IMG/VR virus record: IMGVR_UViG_3300007510_000008
Location: 1 to 57,307 of that record
Origin: a virus
Reading direction: 5' to 3' (one strand)
DNA length: 57,307 bases
Shown here: in pieces, positions 1 to 6,007 of the stretch
Layout: every line of letters starts with the position of its first letter
Numbering within the stretch: the stretch's first letter is position 1
Notes under the pieces: generated by a model
Database searches by the model: none
The model's input: the letters and a program-made list of their open reading frames with translations, nothing else
Told to the model about the DNA's origin: nothing
Position numbers and translations under genes: made by a program

Positions 1-246
1 ATTAACAAGAGTCAAGTAATCCCTTTCGGAGTTTGGCTTGAAGCCGAAGATCATCCGACAAAAGGGTATGCTCATCGAATGGGTTGGCATTGTGGCGAGA
101 CACCCAATGCTCCCCACCTTTCAGAGAAGGGTAGGGTTTGGTGTGAAGTAGAGATTGAGGACTACTACACATTCAAGCGGCCCAAGAATCAGGGCGGGTA
201 TTGGCTCATTGCAATGCGAATGAAAGTCAATAAGGTTCTGACCTGA
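1..246 (+). CDS. Hypothetical protein, C-terminal part
   Basis: An open frame begins at the first base and runs to a TGA at 244-246, giving the last 81 residues of a protein whose start lies outside the window. The piece is rich in Trp, His and Tyr and contains the fragment WHCGETPNAPHLSEKGRVW. I do not recognise the family. Its + orientation and the tRNA genes directly downstream suggest that it belongs to the same early transcription block as the tRNA island. Confidence 0.7.
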   Translation: MNKSQVIPFGVWLEAEDHPTKGYAHRMGWHCGETPNAPHLSEKGRVWCEVEIEDYYTFKRPKNQGGYWLIAMRMKVNKVLT

Positions 247-250
247 TAAT

Positions 251-266
251 GGCCTGTTTACAGGCC
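251..266 (+). other. Small GC hairpin after the partial gene
   Basis: GGCCTG and CAGGCC form a perfect 6-bp stem around a TTTA loop, five bases after the stop of the partial gene. The T-rich stretch follows only after about ten more bases, so this is a weak terminator or an RNA-processing hairpin ahead of tRNA-Asp. Confidence 0.35.
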
Positions 267-281
267 GTAGCCTAATATTTT

Positions 282-352
282 GCGGTATTAGTGTAATGGT
301 AACACGGTAGTCTGTCTAACTACAATCAGGGGATCGTTCCCCCTATACCGCG
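282..352 (+). tRNA. tRNA-Asp (GTC)
   Basis: The acceptor halves GCGGTAT and ATACCGC pair fully. The anticodon arm GTAGT-CTGTCTA-ACTAC reads GTC. The T stem is AGGGG/CCCCT around ATCGTTC, and the discriminator is G, as usual for Asp. CC follows but the final A is not encoded, so CCA must be completed by the host nucleotidyltransferase, as for most tRNAs in this island. Confidence 0.93.
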
Positions 353-422
353 CCTAAGCCGATGAAAGTGTTGCGAACTTGACGAGACATTAGAGCAAAA
401 CAAACAGCCGATGCATGACGAT

Positions 423-485
423 GTAGTGCTGGTGAGCTTTAGTTGAGTTAAGGGACTCCGCTTTGGGCGGTTTGATCCCGCCCTC
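423..485 (+). repeat. Divergent copy (R0) of the tRNA-spacer repeat
   Basis: This stretch between tRNA-Asp and tRNA-Gly starts GTAGTGCTGGTGAG and carries GGACTCCGC downstream. It resembles the elements at 6099, 6180 and 6532: a GTAGTG box, a GG(T)GAG box, then ACTCC followed by GC. GGTGAG could pair with CTCC. It is the weakest of the four copies. It also contains GGCGG-TTTGATC-CCGCC, which looks like a lone T arm. Confidence 0.3.
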
Positions 486-489
486 TTTA

Positions 490-573
490 GCGGGTATTGT
501 CTAATGGCTATGACTCCAGCCTTCCAAGCTGGCGCGAGAAATCGCATTGTGGGTTCGAATCCCACTATCCGCT
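490..573 (+). tRNA. tRNA-Gly (TCC) with a long variable arm
   Basis: The acceptor halves GCGGGTA and TATCCGC pair with one G-T wobble. The anticodon arm CCAGC-CTTCCAA-GCTGG is perfect and reads TCC. The T arm is GTGGG-TTCGAAT-CCCAC and the discriminator is T. G1-C72, C2-G71, G3-C70, C35, C36 and U73 match the known bacterial glycine identity set. Oddly, the variable region (533-548) is 16 nt and holds a 4-bp stem GCGA/TCGC closed by a GAAA tetraloop. That is a class II arm normally restricted to Leu, Ser and Tyr tRNAs. The D stem is only 3 bp (GTC/GAC). Confidence 0.85.
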
Positions 574-598
574 CCGACTCAAATAAAAGAGGTATGAT

Positions 599-1213
599 AT
601 GCCTACAGGTTATACTGCGGATATCGAAAAGGGAATTACCTTTCAAGAGTTCGCGCTAGGTTGCGCTAGGAATTTTGGTGCGCTGATTACGATGCGGGAT
701 GATCCTCATGATGCTGAGATTCCCGATGTATTTCAGCCTTCGGACTATCACTCGAAAGTGATTGTAAAAGCGAAAGCAGAACTCGCACAGCTTGAGGATA
801 TGAGTCCCGAAGAAGCGAAACTTCAGGCCGATGCGGATTTCCGAAATAACAAGCAGGGCAATACTGACTATCGCAAGAAGAAGGCCAAACTTCGTGAGAA
901 GTATGAAGCGATGCTTGTTCAGGCCCGAGCGTATAAGGCTCCGACTCCTGAGCATGAAGGATATCGTAACTTTATGATCGAGCGGATTGAAGGTTCAATC
1001 GACTTCGATTGCTGTGGGGATTATGATCCCAAGGCTGAGAGACAGACAGGTGAGCAATGGCTTGCCGATAGAATTGCAAAGGCCCATCGTGATATTAGCT
1101 ATCACACAGAGCAACACGAAAAGGAAGTTGAGCGTTGCACAATGAGAACTCGTTGGGTCCAAGAAATGAAACGCTCACTTGGTATTCCAGTAGGAAACCT
1201 TGTAGCAAAATAG
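599..1213 (+). CDS. Hypothetical phage protein, 204 aa
   Basis: The start has an AGAGG Shine-Dalgarno sequence 5-10 bases upstream. The protein is soluble and charged. A helical Lys/Glu-rich middle (about residues 55-110) suggests a coiled coil, and the N-terminal part reads FQEFALGCARNFGALITMRD. There is a CC pair near residue 138 but no zinc ligand spacing I can assign. It lies alone between tRNA-Gly and tRNA-Tyr and is probably co-transcribed with them. It looks like a conserved phage protein of unknown role; I make no functional claim. Confidence 0.8.
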   Translation: MPTGYTADIEKGITFQEFALGCARNFGALITMRDDPHDAEIPDVFQPSDYHSKVIVKAKAELAQLEDMSPEEAKLQADADFRNNKQGNTDYRKKKAKLREKYEAMLVQARAYKAPTPEHEGYRNFMIERIEGSIDFDCCGDYDPKAERQTGEQWLADRIAKAHRDISYHTEQHEKEVERCTMRTRWVQEMKRSLGIPVGNLVAK

Positions 1214-1220
1214 AAGTAAC

Positions 1221-1307
1221 GGGGAAATCGCATAGTGGCAATTGCATGAGGTTGTAGCCCTCACGATACCGAGAGGATCTTCGTAGGTTCGAGTCCTACT
1301 TTCCCCA
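1221..1307 (+). tRNA. tRNA-Tyr (GTA)
   Basis: The acceptor GGGGAAA pairs with TTTCCCC. The anticodon arm TGAGG-TTGTAGC-CCTCA reads GTA, and the long variable arm is expected for bacterial tRNA-Tyr. The T arm is GTAGG-TTCGAGT-CCTAC and the discriminator is A, followed by CC. It starts only 7 bases after the upstream coding sequence. Confidence 0.93.
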
Positions 1308-1363
1308 CCGCACAAGAGTTGTGTAATAATTAGCCATGTAGCTATTCTCATGGAGGTTTAGAT

Positions 1364-2695
1364 ATGGCAAAGACAAATGTAAAGAGAAACACAAAGACAT
1401 TTACTCATGGGGGCGGGGCTGGAAGAAAGTTCCGTTCTGATATTGAGCTTAAGAGAACTGTAGCATCTTGCTTGCTTTTCGAGAACACTTTCTATGAAAG
1501 AGGATCGGACATTGCGGATCGTTTGCAGACTCTTGCAGACAAGGTAACATTCAATGATCTTGCTAAGACAGCATTGTGGGCAAGAAGTGACTTGAATCTT
1601 CGTCACGTATCATTGTATCTTGCTATGCTTTCCTTGAAGAAGGAAGGTAACAAGAGAGCCTTGGTAAACAACGTAATCCAGAGAGCCGATGAGATGGCAG
1701 AGTCTATCGCTCTTTATTGGAAGTTGAATGGCGAAGGTGCGCCTCTTGCTGGTGCGTTGAAGAAGGGTATCGCAGATGCCTTTGGTAAGTTCGATGAGTA
1801 TCAGCTTGGGAAGTATGACAGCCGTAACGCTGGCGTAAAGCTTCGTGACGTTATGTTCCTTACGCACCCTAAGCCACTTGCAGGACGTAAGCGTTTGTAT
1901 AAGAAAATTGCCGATGGCAAGACTCTTGTAGCAGACACTTGGGAAACTCGTCTTTCAAGTGGGCAGGATAAGAAGGTAGCTTTCTCAACTCTGCTTGCAG
2001 AGAATAAGCTTGGTGCTATGGCGTTGCTACGTAATCTAAGAAACATGCGTGATAGCAACGTGGATAGAACTCTTATCCTTAACGCTCTTAAGACAGCGAA
2101 GTGGGATCGTGTGCTTCCTTACAGATTCGCTACTGCTGCTAAGTATGCGCCTGAGTATGGTGACGCACTCGACAAGGCATTCAGAGTTTCAGCTAAGGCT
2201 GCAAAGTCTCCAAGCGGAACTGGTTTGATTCTTGTTGACGTAAGCGGATCGATGGATTGGGCAATGTCTGGAAACAGCGAAACAAGCAGAGTTGCTTCGG
2301 CAGCTACGCTTGCAGCAATCGCTAAGGAAAGCATGGACGATGCTATCGTTTACACTTTCGAGTCAAACCTTCACGGTCCTTACCTTGGAAGTGGTTTGAA
2401 GCTTGTCAAGGATATCGATGACACTCCTAGGGGTAGAACGTATCTTGGTGGAGCTTTGAAGGAACTTGCAAGTAAGTACCGTGGACAGAAGTTCGATTAC
2501 CTTATCGTGATTACTGATGAGCAAGCTCATGACAGAATCACAAGCACACCTGACGCTGGTACTAAGGTAATGGTGAATGTGGCTCCATACGAGAACGGTA
2601 TTTCAATCAGCAATGATTGGGTACGTGTGAATGGATGGAGCGAGAAGATTCTTGACTTCCTCAAGGTTGATGAGGATCTTCGAAATGAGATCTGA
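1364..2695 (+). CDS. rsr: Ro60/Rsr-like TROVE-vWA RNA-binding protein
   Basis: A 443-residue protein with the two-domain layout of Ro60. A helical TROVE domain occupies about residues 15-280, including the family-typical stretch DVMFLTHPKPLAGRKRLYK, and a von Willebrand A domain follows from about 286 with an intact metal-binding MIDAS motif D292-V-S294-G-S296. Known Ro60 proteins are rings that bind misfolded RNAs and Y RNAs; bacterial Rsr works with exoribonucleases in rRNA maturation and stress RNA turnover. At 443 aa this one is shorter than typical family members (about 530 aa). The start follows GGAGG at good spacing. It sits inside the tRNA island next to a strongly structured spacer, so a role in tRNA or ncRNA quality control is an inference. 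Confidence 0.88.
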   Translation: MAKTNVKRNTKTFTHGGGAGRKFRSDIELKRTVASCLLFENTFYERGSDIADRLQTLADKVTFNDLAKTALWARSDLNLRHVSLYLAMLSLKKEGNKRALVNNVIQRADEMAESIALYWKLNGEGAPLAGALKKGIADAFGKFDEYQLGKYDSRNAGVKLRDVMFLTHPKPLAGRKRLYKKIADGKTLVADTWETRLSSGQDKKVAFSTLLAENKLGAMALLRNLRNMRDSNVDRTLILNALKTAKWDRVLPYRFATAAKYAPEYGDALDKAFRVSAKAAKSPSGTGLILVDVSGSMDWAMSGNSETSRVASAATLAAIAKESMDDAIVYTFESNLHGPYLGSGLKLVKDIDDTPRGRTYLGGALKELASKYRGQKFDYLIVITDEQAHDRITSTPDAGTKVMVNVAPYENGISISNDWVRVNGWSEKILDFLKVDEDLRNEI

Positions 2696-2710
2696 TCAGG
2701 TCTAAGGAGT

Positions 2711-2809
2711 TTGCCAGTTCTCCGATGCACACAAGAACAAAACTGGCATTTATGCGGCACTAAGCGGCATTGTGGTACTGCCACATACTGCCACATAAAT
2801 GCCGCATTA
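2711..2809 (+). ncRNA. Structured RNA candidate next to the Ro60 gene
   Basis: This spacer between the Ro60 homologue and tRNA-Pro is full of inverted repeats. TGCCAGTT (2712-2719) pairs with AACTGGCA (2741-2748). GGCATTTATG (2745-2754) pairs perfectly with CATAAATGCC (2794-2803). Inside that rod TGTGG pairs with CCACA. The 10-mer TACTGCCACA is repeated exactly in tandem at 2776-2795. The first two stems share GGCA (2745-2748), so they cannot both form completely. There is no T-run, so it is not an intrinsic terminator. It could be a Y-RNA-like ligand for the adjacent Ro60 protein, or a processing hairpin for the tRNAs. Confidence 0.5.
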
Positions 2810-2810
2810 T

Positions 2811-2883
2811 CGAGAGGTAGCATAATTGGGAATGCACACGGTTTGGGACCGTGTAGATCAGAGTTCGAATCTCTGTCTCTCGA
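2811..2883 (+). tRNA. tRNA-Pro (TGG)
   Basis: The acceptor CGAGAGG pairs with TCTCTCG (one G-T). The anticodon arm CACGG-TTTGGGA-CCGTG reads TGG, the T arm is CAGAG-TTCGAAT-CTCTG, and the discriminator is A. The C1-G72 first pair and A73 fit bacterial proline tRNAs. It begins one base after the structured spacer. Confidence 0.92.
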
Positions 2884-2952
2884 CCTTGAACTTTAGTAGC
2901 GAAGAAGGATTTCCCACCAGAAGATGAAAACGATCCTTGGATCTAAACACAT

Positions 2953-3025
2953 GGCCCCTTATTTCAACTGGACAGAATGCTAGGCTACGAACCTTGTGAT
3001 GCGCGTTCGAATCGCGTGGGGGCTT
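2953..3025 (+). tRNA. tRNA-Arg (ACG)
   Basis: The acceptor GGCCCCT pairs with GGGGGCT with wobbles at both ends. The anticodon loop CTACGAA reads ACG, which in bacteria is deaminated to ICG by TadA. The anticodon stem CTAGG/CCTTG has one T-T mismatch. The T loop is a standard TTCGAAT. The D stem is weak (TTC/GAA). Overall it is a plausible but slightly degenerate arginine tRNA. Confidence 0.8.
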
Positions 3026-3039
3026 CCTAAAGGAGTGAT

Positions 3040-3180
3040 ATGTTAGGATGGATACTTTACTTACTATCACGAAGCAAGCCTGTCAATTTAGACATGCCTT
3101 TGTGTGAGAGTCAACGGTATTTTGATCGTATGACATTGCAGAATGCTACCATTCCTAAAAAGCTAAGGCATACTACTTAA
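3040..3180 (+). CDS. Small hypothetical protein, 46 aa
   Basis: An ATG with an AAGGAG Shine-Dalgarno sequence 6 bases upstream opens a 46-codon frame ending at TAA 3178-3180. The N-terminus MLGWILYLLSRSK is hydrophobic and may anchor the peptide in the membrane; the rest is basic and polar. It fills the gap between tRNA-Arg and the connector paralogue. Function unknown. Confidence 0.55.
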   Translation: MLGWILYLLSRSKPVNLDMPLCESQRYFDRMTLQNATIPKKLRHTT

Positions 3181-3208
3181 TAGGGAACCTTTTAAGTGGA
3201 GGGCCTTA

Positions 3209-3712
3209 ATGTCTGACATAACGTATGACCCAAGTAATTTCTACATAAGCAACAAGGATCTGAACGTCCTCAAAGATTACTCTTGGGAACTGATCAATGA
3301 CTTGGCTAAACAAGTGATCGATGTATTTCAGATCAACAAGGCTACGACTACGACTGACTCTCTGTACATGGAAGCAACGAATCAGGCTAACATTGCCTAT
3401 CGTAAATGGACAAACGTTCCCTGTTTTCTCAGAGTATTGCCTCCCGATCTTGCGCGTGAGAAGTACGGCATCGATCACCAACACGGTCTTGAGTTGTTTT
3501 TCGATAGAGATTACGTTGAACAATTATCCTCAGATGATTCAATCTTGGATCACTTGAAGATCAGAGAGGGAGACTTCCTAGAGTATGAGGGCATAACTTT
3601 CGAAGTGTGGCATTCACGCTACGTTGAAAGGGTTGCGGGTCTAGAGAATGTCGCTAAGACAGTTCAGGTGGATGCGGTATCTACGAGAACAAGAGTCTTT
3701 GATCCTTACTAA
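3209..3712 (+). CDS. Paralogue of the virion connector protein at 48187
   Basis: The 167-residue product is clearly homologous to the protein at 48187-48666 in the head-tail block. Both share an N-terminal NF(Y/F) with a KD-x-L core, a central KW-x-x-V-x-CF-x-R motif, the block LAREKYG(I/V)DH, FDxDYV, REGD, GLEN and a C-terminal STR-x-RVF. The start is supported by GGAGG. The copy at 48187 sits between head-completion and tail genes and so is probably part of the neck. This copy lies 45 kb away among tRNA genes, which suggests a duplicated virion gene moved into the early region. Whether it is still structural is unknown. Confidence 0.75.
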   Translation: MSDITYDPSNFYISNKDLNVLKDYSWELINDLAKQVIDVFQINKATTTTDSLYMEATNQANIAYRKWTNVPCFLRVLPPDLAREKYGIDHQHGLELFFDRDYVEQLSSDDSILDHLKIREGDFLEYEGITFEVWHSRYVERVAGLENVAKTVQVDAVSTRTRVFDPY

Positions 3713-3763
3713 GTTCCCCGACTATCCGATCACTTACTATGAAACGTAAAGAGAGGTTCTATC

Positions 3764-4249
3764 ATGAAAATGTTCACAGGTGGAAACGGATTCAAGTATG
3801 ACTTCGATGAAGTGATGGAAAGCATTGCTACCGAAGCTCACATGAATGACGTTGCGATCATGGTAGGAACGGATAGCCAGAACCACAAGGATCACACTAC
3901 ATTCGTTACGGCTGTCGTGTGCCACAAGCTTGGTAAGGGTGCTAGACTTTTCTACGTGCGCGACAAGGTTCGTAGAATCAATAGTGTTCGTGAAAGAATG
4001 CTACGAGAAGCAGAGTTGAGCATCCAAGTTGCTCTTGAGTATCAGGATCGTGTAGACCGCGAGTACCCTGAGTTGAACGATTGCATCTTCGAAGTACACG
4101 CTGACGTTAATGCTTATCCAGAGCATGAGTCAAACAGAGCGTTGAAGGAAATCGTTGGCTGGATCACAGGTTGCGGATTCACATGCAGAATCAAACCTGA
4201 TGCTGTAATTGCTTCAACGGTTGCTGACAAGTACGCTATTCAGCATTAA
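3764..4249 (+). CDS. YkuK/DUF458-family RNase H-like protein
   Basis: A 161-residue protein matching the family of Bacillus YkuK (DUF458), which has a ribonuclease H-like fold. Visible signatures are VGTDSQ near residue 34, a central helix with RERMLREAELS, HADVNAYPEHESN around residue 124, and a C-terminal PDAVIASTVAD. The conserved Asp residues in the first, second and last motifs resemble an RNase H-type metal site. The biochemical role of the family is unproven. GAGAGG precedes the start. It is flanked by tRNA genes and lies near the Ro60 homologue, so an RNA-linked role is possible. Confidence 0.75.
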   Translation: MKMFTGGNGFKYDFDEVMESIATEAHMNDVAIMVGTDSQNHKDHTTFVTAVVCHKLGKGARLFYVRDKVRRINSVRERMLREAELSIQVALEYQDRVDREYPELNDCIFEVHADVNAYPEHESNRALKEIVGWITGCGFTCRIKPDAVIASTVADKYAIQH

Positions 4250-4250
4250 A

Positions 4251-4266
4251 ACTCCCTTCGGGGAGT
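4251..4266 (+). other. UUCG-capped hairpin before the ambiguous tRNA
   Basis: ACTCCC-TTCG-GGGAGT is a perfect 6-bp stem with a very stable TTCG tetraloop, two bases after the stop of the RNase H-like gene and two bases before the next tRNA. It has no T-run. It may be a transcript-stabilising or processing element. ACTCCC could alternatively pair with GGGAGT at the 3' end of that tRNA. Confidence 0.45.
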
Positions 4267-4268
4267 AT

Positions 4269-4343
4269 GGCTCTCTATCCCAACTGGCAGAGGACTGTGT
4301 TTCAAACGCACAGCTAGTCTGAGTTCGAATCTCAGGGGAGTCA
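4269..4343 (+). tRNA. tRNA with 9-nt anticodon loop; isotype unresolved
   Basis: The acceptor GGCTCTC pairs with GGGAGTC (two G-T), the T arm CTGAG-TTCGAAT-CTCAG is perfect, and the discriminator is A followed by CC. The anticodon stem CTGTG/CACAG (4295-4299, 4309-4313) is perfect and the variable loop is a normal 5 nt. That leaves a 9-nt loop, TTTCAAACG. If the first and last loop bases form a T-G pair, the remaining 7-nt loop TTCAAAC reads CAA (Leu), but the tRNA lacks the class II arm expected of Leu. A shifted register would read TCA. I leave the isotype open. Confidence 0.65.
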
Positions 4344-4389
4344 CCCAAAATTGCCGAACTAGGTATATGATTCGGCAAAATACACTAAT

Positions 4390-4470
4390 GCGGAATTGGT
4401 GGAATGGCAGACACGCTAGTCTTAGGAACTAGTGCCTTCGGGCGTGAGAGTTCGAATCTCTCATTCCGCA
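4390..4470 (+). tRNA. tRNA-Leu (TAG)
   Basis: The acceptor GCGGAAT pairs with ATTCCGC. The anticodon arm CTAGT-CTTAGGA-ACTAG reads TAG. A variable arm containing the TGCC-TTCG-GGCG hairpin makes it class II, as expected. The T arm is GAGAG-TTCGAAT-CTCTC, and the discriminator A is the leucine identity base. Confidence 0.95.
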
Positions 4471-4494
4471 CCCAACTTAACTTGTGAGGTATTT

Positions 4495-4698
4495 ATGAGT
4501 GTCAAGTATCGTGTTTCAGTAGGATTGGACAAGAGGACGCAGTTTAGGTATGAAAACTTTCCTGATGATGAGGCTGCTTATGAGTGTTGGTATGAATCTC
4601 GTACTAAAGAAGAACACAGTGGGACAATCATTTTTGAGAAAGTTGATCCAAGAACATTTAAGATACTAACGGGCGATGAAGAAAAAATCTATAAGTGA
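4495..4698 (+). CDS. Small hypothetical protein, 67 aa
   Basis: The start at 4495 is chosen because GTGAGG lies 6-10 bases upstream; an upstream in-frame ATG lies inside tRNA-Leu and is not credible. The protein is a short alpha/beta-looking polypeptide with a C-terminal EKVDPRTFKILTGDEEKIY. Its TGA stop overlaps the first two bases of tRNA-Cys, so the coding and tRNA portions of the transcript are tightly packed. No family recognised. Confidence 0.65.
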   Translation: MSVKYRVSVGLDKRTQFRYENFPDDEAAYECWYESRTKEEHSGTIIFEKVDPRTFKILTGDEEKIYK

Positions 4699-4770
4699 GC
4701 CTGTAGCCAAGTGGATTAAGGCGGGAAGTTGCAACCTTCTCCATCATCGGTTCGATTCCGATCAGGCTCT
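4697..4770 (+). tRNA. tRNA-Cys (GCA)
   Basis: The acceptor GAGCCTG pairs with CAGGCTC (one wobble at the base). The anticodon arm GGAAG-TTGCAAC-CTTCT reads GCA, the T arm is ATCGG-TTCGATT-CCGAT, and the discriminator T is the cysteine identity base. The 5' end overlaps the stop codon of the upstream small gene by two bases. Confidence 0.94.
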
Positions 4771-4802
4771 CCGAAAAAATTGTCAAAATAGGGGGCTTCT
4801 AT

Positions 4803-5867
4803 ATGAATATTGGTCTTGTGGATGCAGATTACTTAACCCGAAAAAAGCACCGATTTCCTAATCTAGCCTTAATGAAATTATCTGGACATTTTAAGAGGCT
4901 AGGACATTCTGTTGAACTTGTATTAAATACGAATTTATTATCTGGCTCTTTTTATGATAAAATTTTTGTCAGTCAAGTATTTACCGACACGGATTTCCAG
5001 ATTCCTGAAGGTATAGATTTTGAAAAAGGAGGGACGGGTTTTTCGCTGCAAAATAGTCTTTCATTACCCCCCATGATTGAGCATCATTATCCAGACTATG
5101 AGCTATATTCCAAGGCTTCAATTTCAGGAGAAATGTATGATAACTATAGTATAGGTTTTACTACTAGAGGTTGCATAAGAGGGTGTGATTTTTGCGTAAA
5201 TAAGAATTCCAAAAGAGCAGTTTTACATTCTCCTGTAAGCGAATTTTTAGATAAAAACCGAAAATATATTTGTTTGCTGGACGATAACATTCTTGCCTGT
5301 AAGGATTGGGAACAAGTAATTAATTCCCTAAGAGATACGGGAAAACCTTTTCAATTTAAGCAGGGTTTAGATATAAGATTAATGACTCCAAGAAAGTCGA
5401 AACTTTTTTCCGAATCTAAATTGAGAAGCTATCCCTATTTTGCTTTTGACCTGATGAAAGAAAGAAATTCTGTCGAGAGAGGTCTATCGAAGTGGCGCGA
5501 ATACAACCAGAAAAAATGTAAAGCCTACTTGCTTTGCGCTTTTGAATCTTTAGACGATGATGATATTGAAAACATTTTTGTTCGGGTTGAAATACTAGCC
5601 TCTTATAAAGTTCTCCCCTATTTAATGAGGTTCGAAGATTATAAGAAAAGTGAGAACTATGGTATGTATGTAAATCTTGCAGCTTATCTCAATCAAGCTT
5701 CTCTTTTTGAAAAAATGTCTTTTAGAGAGTTTTGTGAAAAAGATAATGCAAGAAAAGGGGGCAACTCAGCAACAATGAGATACTTGAACGACTTTGAGTG
5801 TAGAAATCCCCACATAGCTAAAAAATTTTTTGATCGTTGTATCTGGAAAGAGCAAAATAGTAGTTGA
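4803..5867 (+). CDS. Radical SAM enzyme with N-terminal Rossmann/B12-like domain
   Basis: The 354-residue protein has the radical SAM cluster motif C124-x3-C128-x2-C131 (GFTTRGCIRGCDFC) after an N-terminal domain beginning NIGLVDADYL and PNLALMKLSGHFKRLGHSVE. That opening resembles the cobalamin-binding-like domain of a known bacterial radical SAM family. It would bind a [4Fe-4S] cluster and cleave S-adenosylmethionine to start radical chemistry; the substrate cannot be told. Its codon use is clearly more AT-rich (TTA, ATA, AAA, TTT) than its neighbours, suggesting recent acquisition. It is inserted between tRNA-Cys and a promoter that leads to tRNA-Ala. A role in tRNA modification is only a guess from location. 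Confidence 0.82.
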   Translation: MNIGLVDADYLTRKKHRFPNLALMKLSGHFKRLGHSVELVLNTNLLSGSFYDKIFVSQVFTDTDFQIPEGIDFEKGGTGFSLQNSLSLPPMIEHHYPDYELYSKASISGEMYDNYSIGFTTRGCIRGCDFCVNKNSKRAVLHSPVSEFLDKNRKYICLLDDNILACKDWEQVINSLRDTGKPFQFKQGLDIRLMTPRKSKLFSESKLRSYPYFAFDLMKERNSVERGLSKWREYNQKKCKAYLLCAFESLDDDDIENIFVRVEILASYKVLPYLMRFEDYKKSENYGMYVNLAAYLNQASLFEKMSFREFCEKDNARKGGNSATMRYLNDFECRNPHIAKKFFDRCIWKEQNSS

Positions 5868-5892
5868 CAAACTACTTAAGATAGTGTATTAT
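5864..5892 (+). promoter_or_regulatory. Consensus sigma-70 promoter upstream of tRNA-Ala
   Basis: The -35 is a perfect TTGACA (5864-5869), followed by a 17-bp spacer and TATTAT (5887-5892). The -35 overlaps the stop codon of the radical SAM gene. The expected start near 5899 would transcribe a structured leader of about 110 nt and then tRNA-Ala, the CAT tRNAs and tRNA-Ser, to the terminator at 6832. Confidence 0.85.
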
Positions 5893-5894
5893 GA

Positions 5895-6007
5895 ATTTCG
5901 TAATTGGGAAGCAACTATGAGCTTTCTTATCAATTGATAAAGGCTACAGGGGAAACTAACTTCTCCGATTACGAAATGCCGCAGTATTAGAATAAAAAGT
6001 TTCCCCT
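5895..6007 (+). ncRNA. Structured leader RNA with potential pseudoknot
   Basis: Two perfect long-range pairings interleave. ATTTCGTAAT (5895-5904) pairs with ATTACGAAAT (5968-5977), and AGGGGAAAC (5948-5956) pairs with GTTTCCCCT (5999-6007). Because the second 5' half lies inside the first pair, the two stems together make an H-type pseudoknot. Between them TTATC-AATT-GATAA forms a third hairpin. A start near 5899 would trim a few bases of the first stem. The only open frame is a 6-codon one (ATG at about 5917). It may be a processed small RNA or a tRNA-operon leader with a regulatory fold. Confidence 0.5.

Noticed and set aside
356-489. A possible extra tRNA, because GGCGG-TTTGATC-CCGCC looks like a T arm
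   Set aside because: No matching acceptor strand (TAAAGAG) or anticodon arm is found upstream; probably a simple hairpin or part of the spacer repeat.
2711-2896. A 61-codon open frame on the + strand after the Ro60 gene
   Set aside because: It runs through the structured spacer and the whole of tRNA-Pro, lacks protein-like composition, and is explained by the RNA genes.
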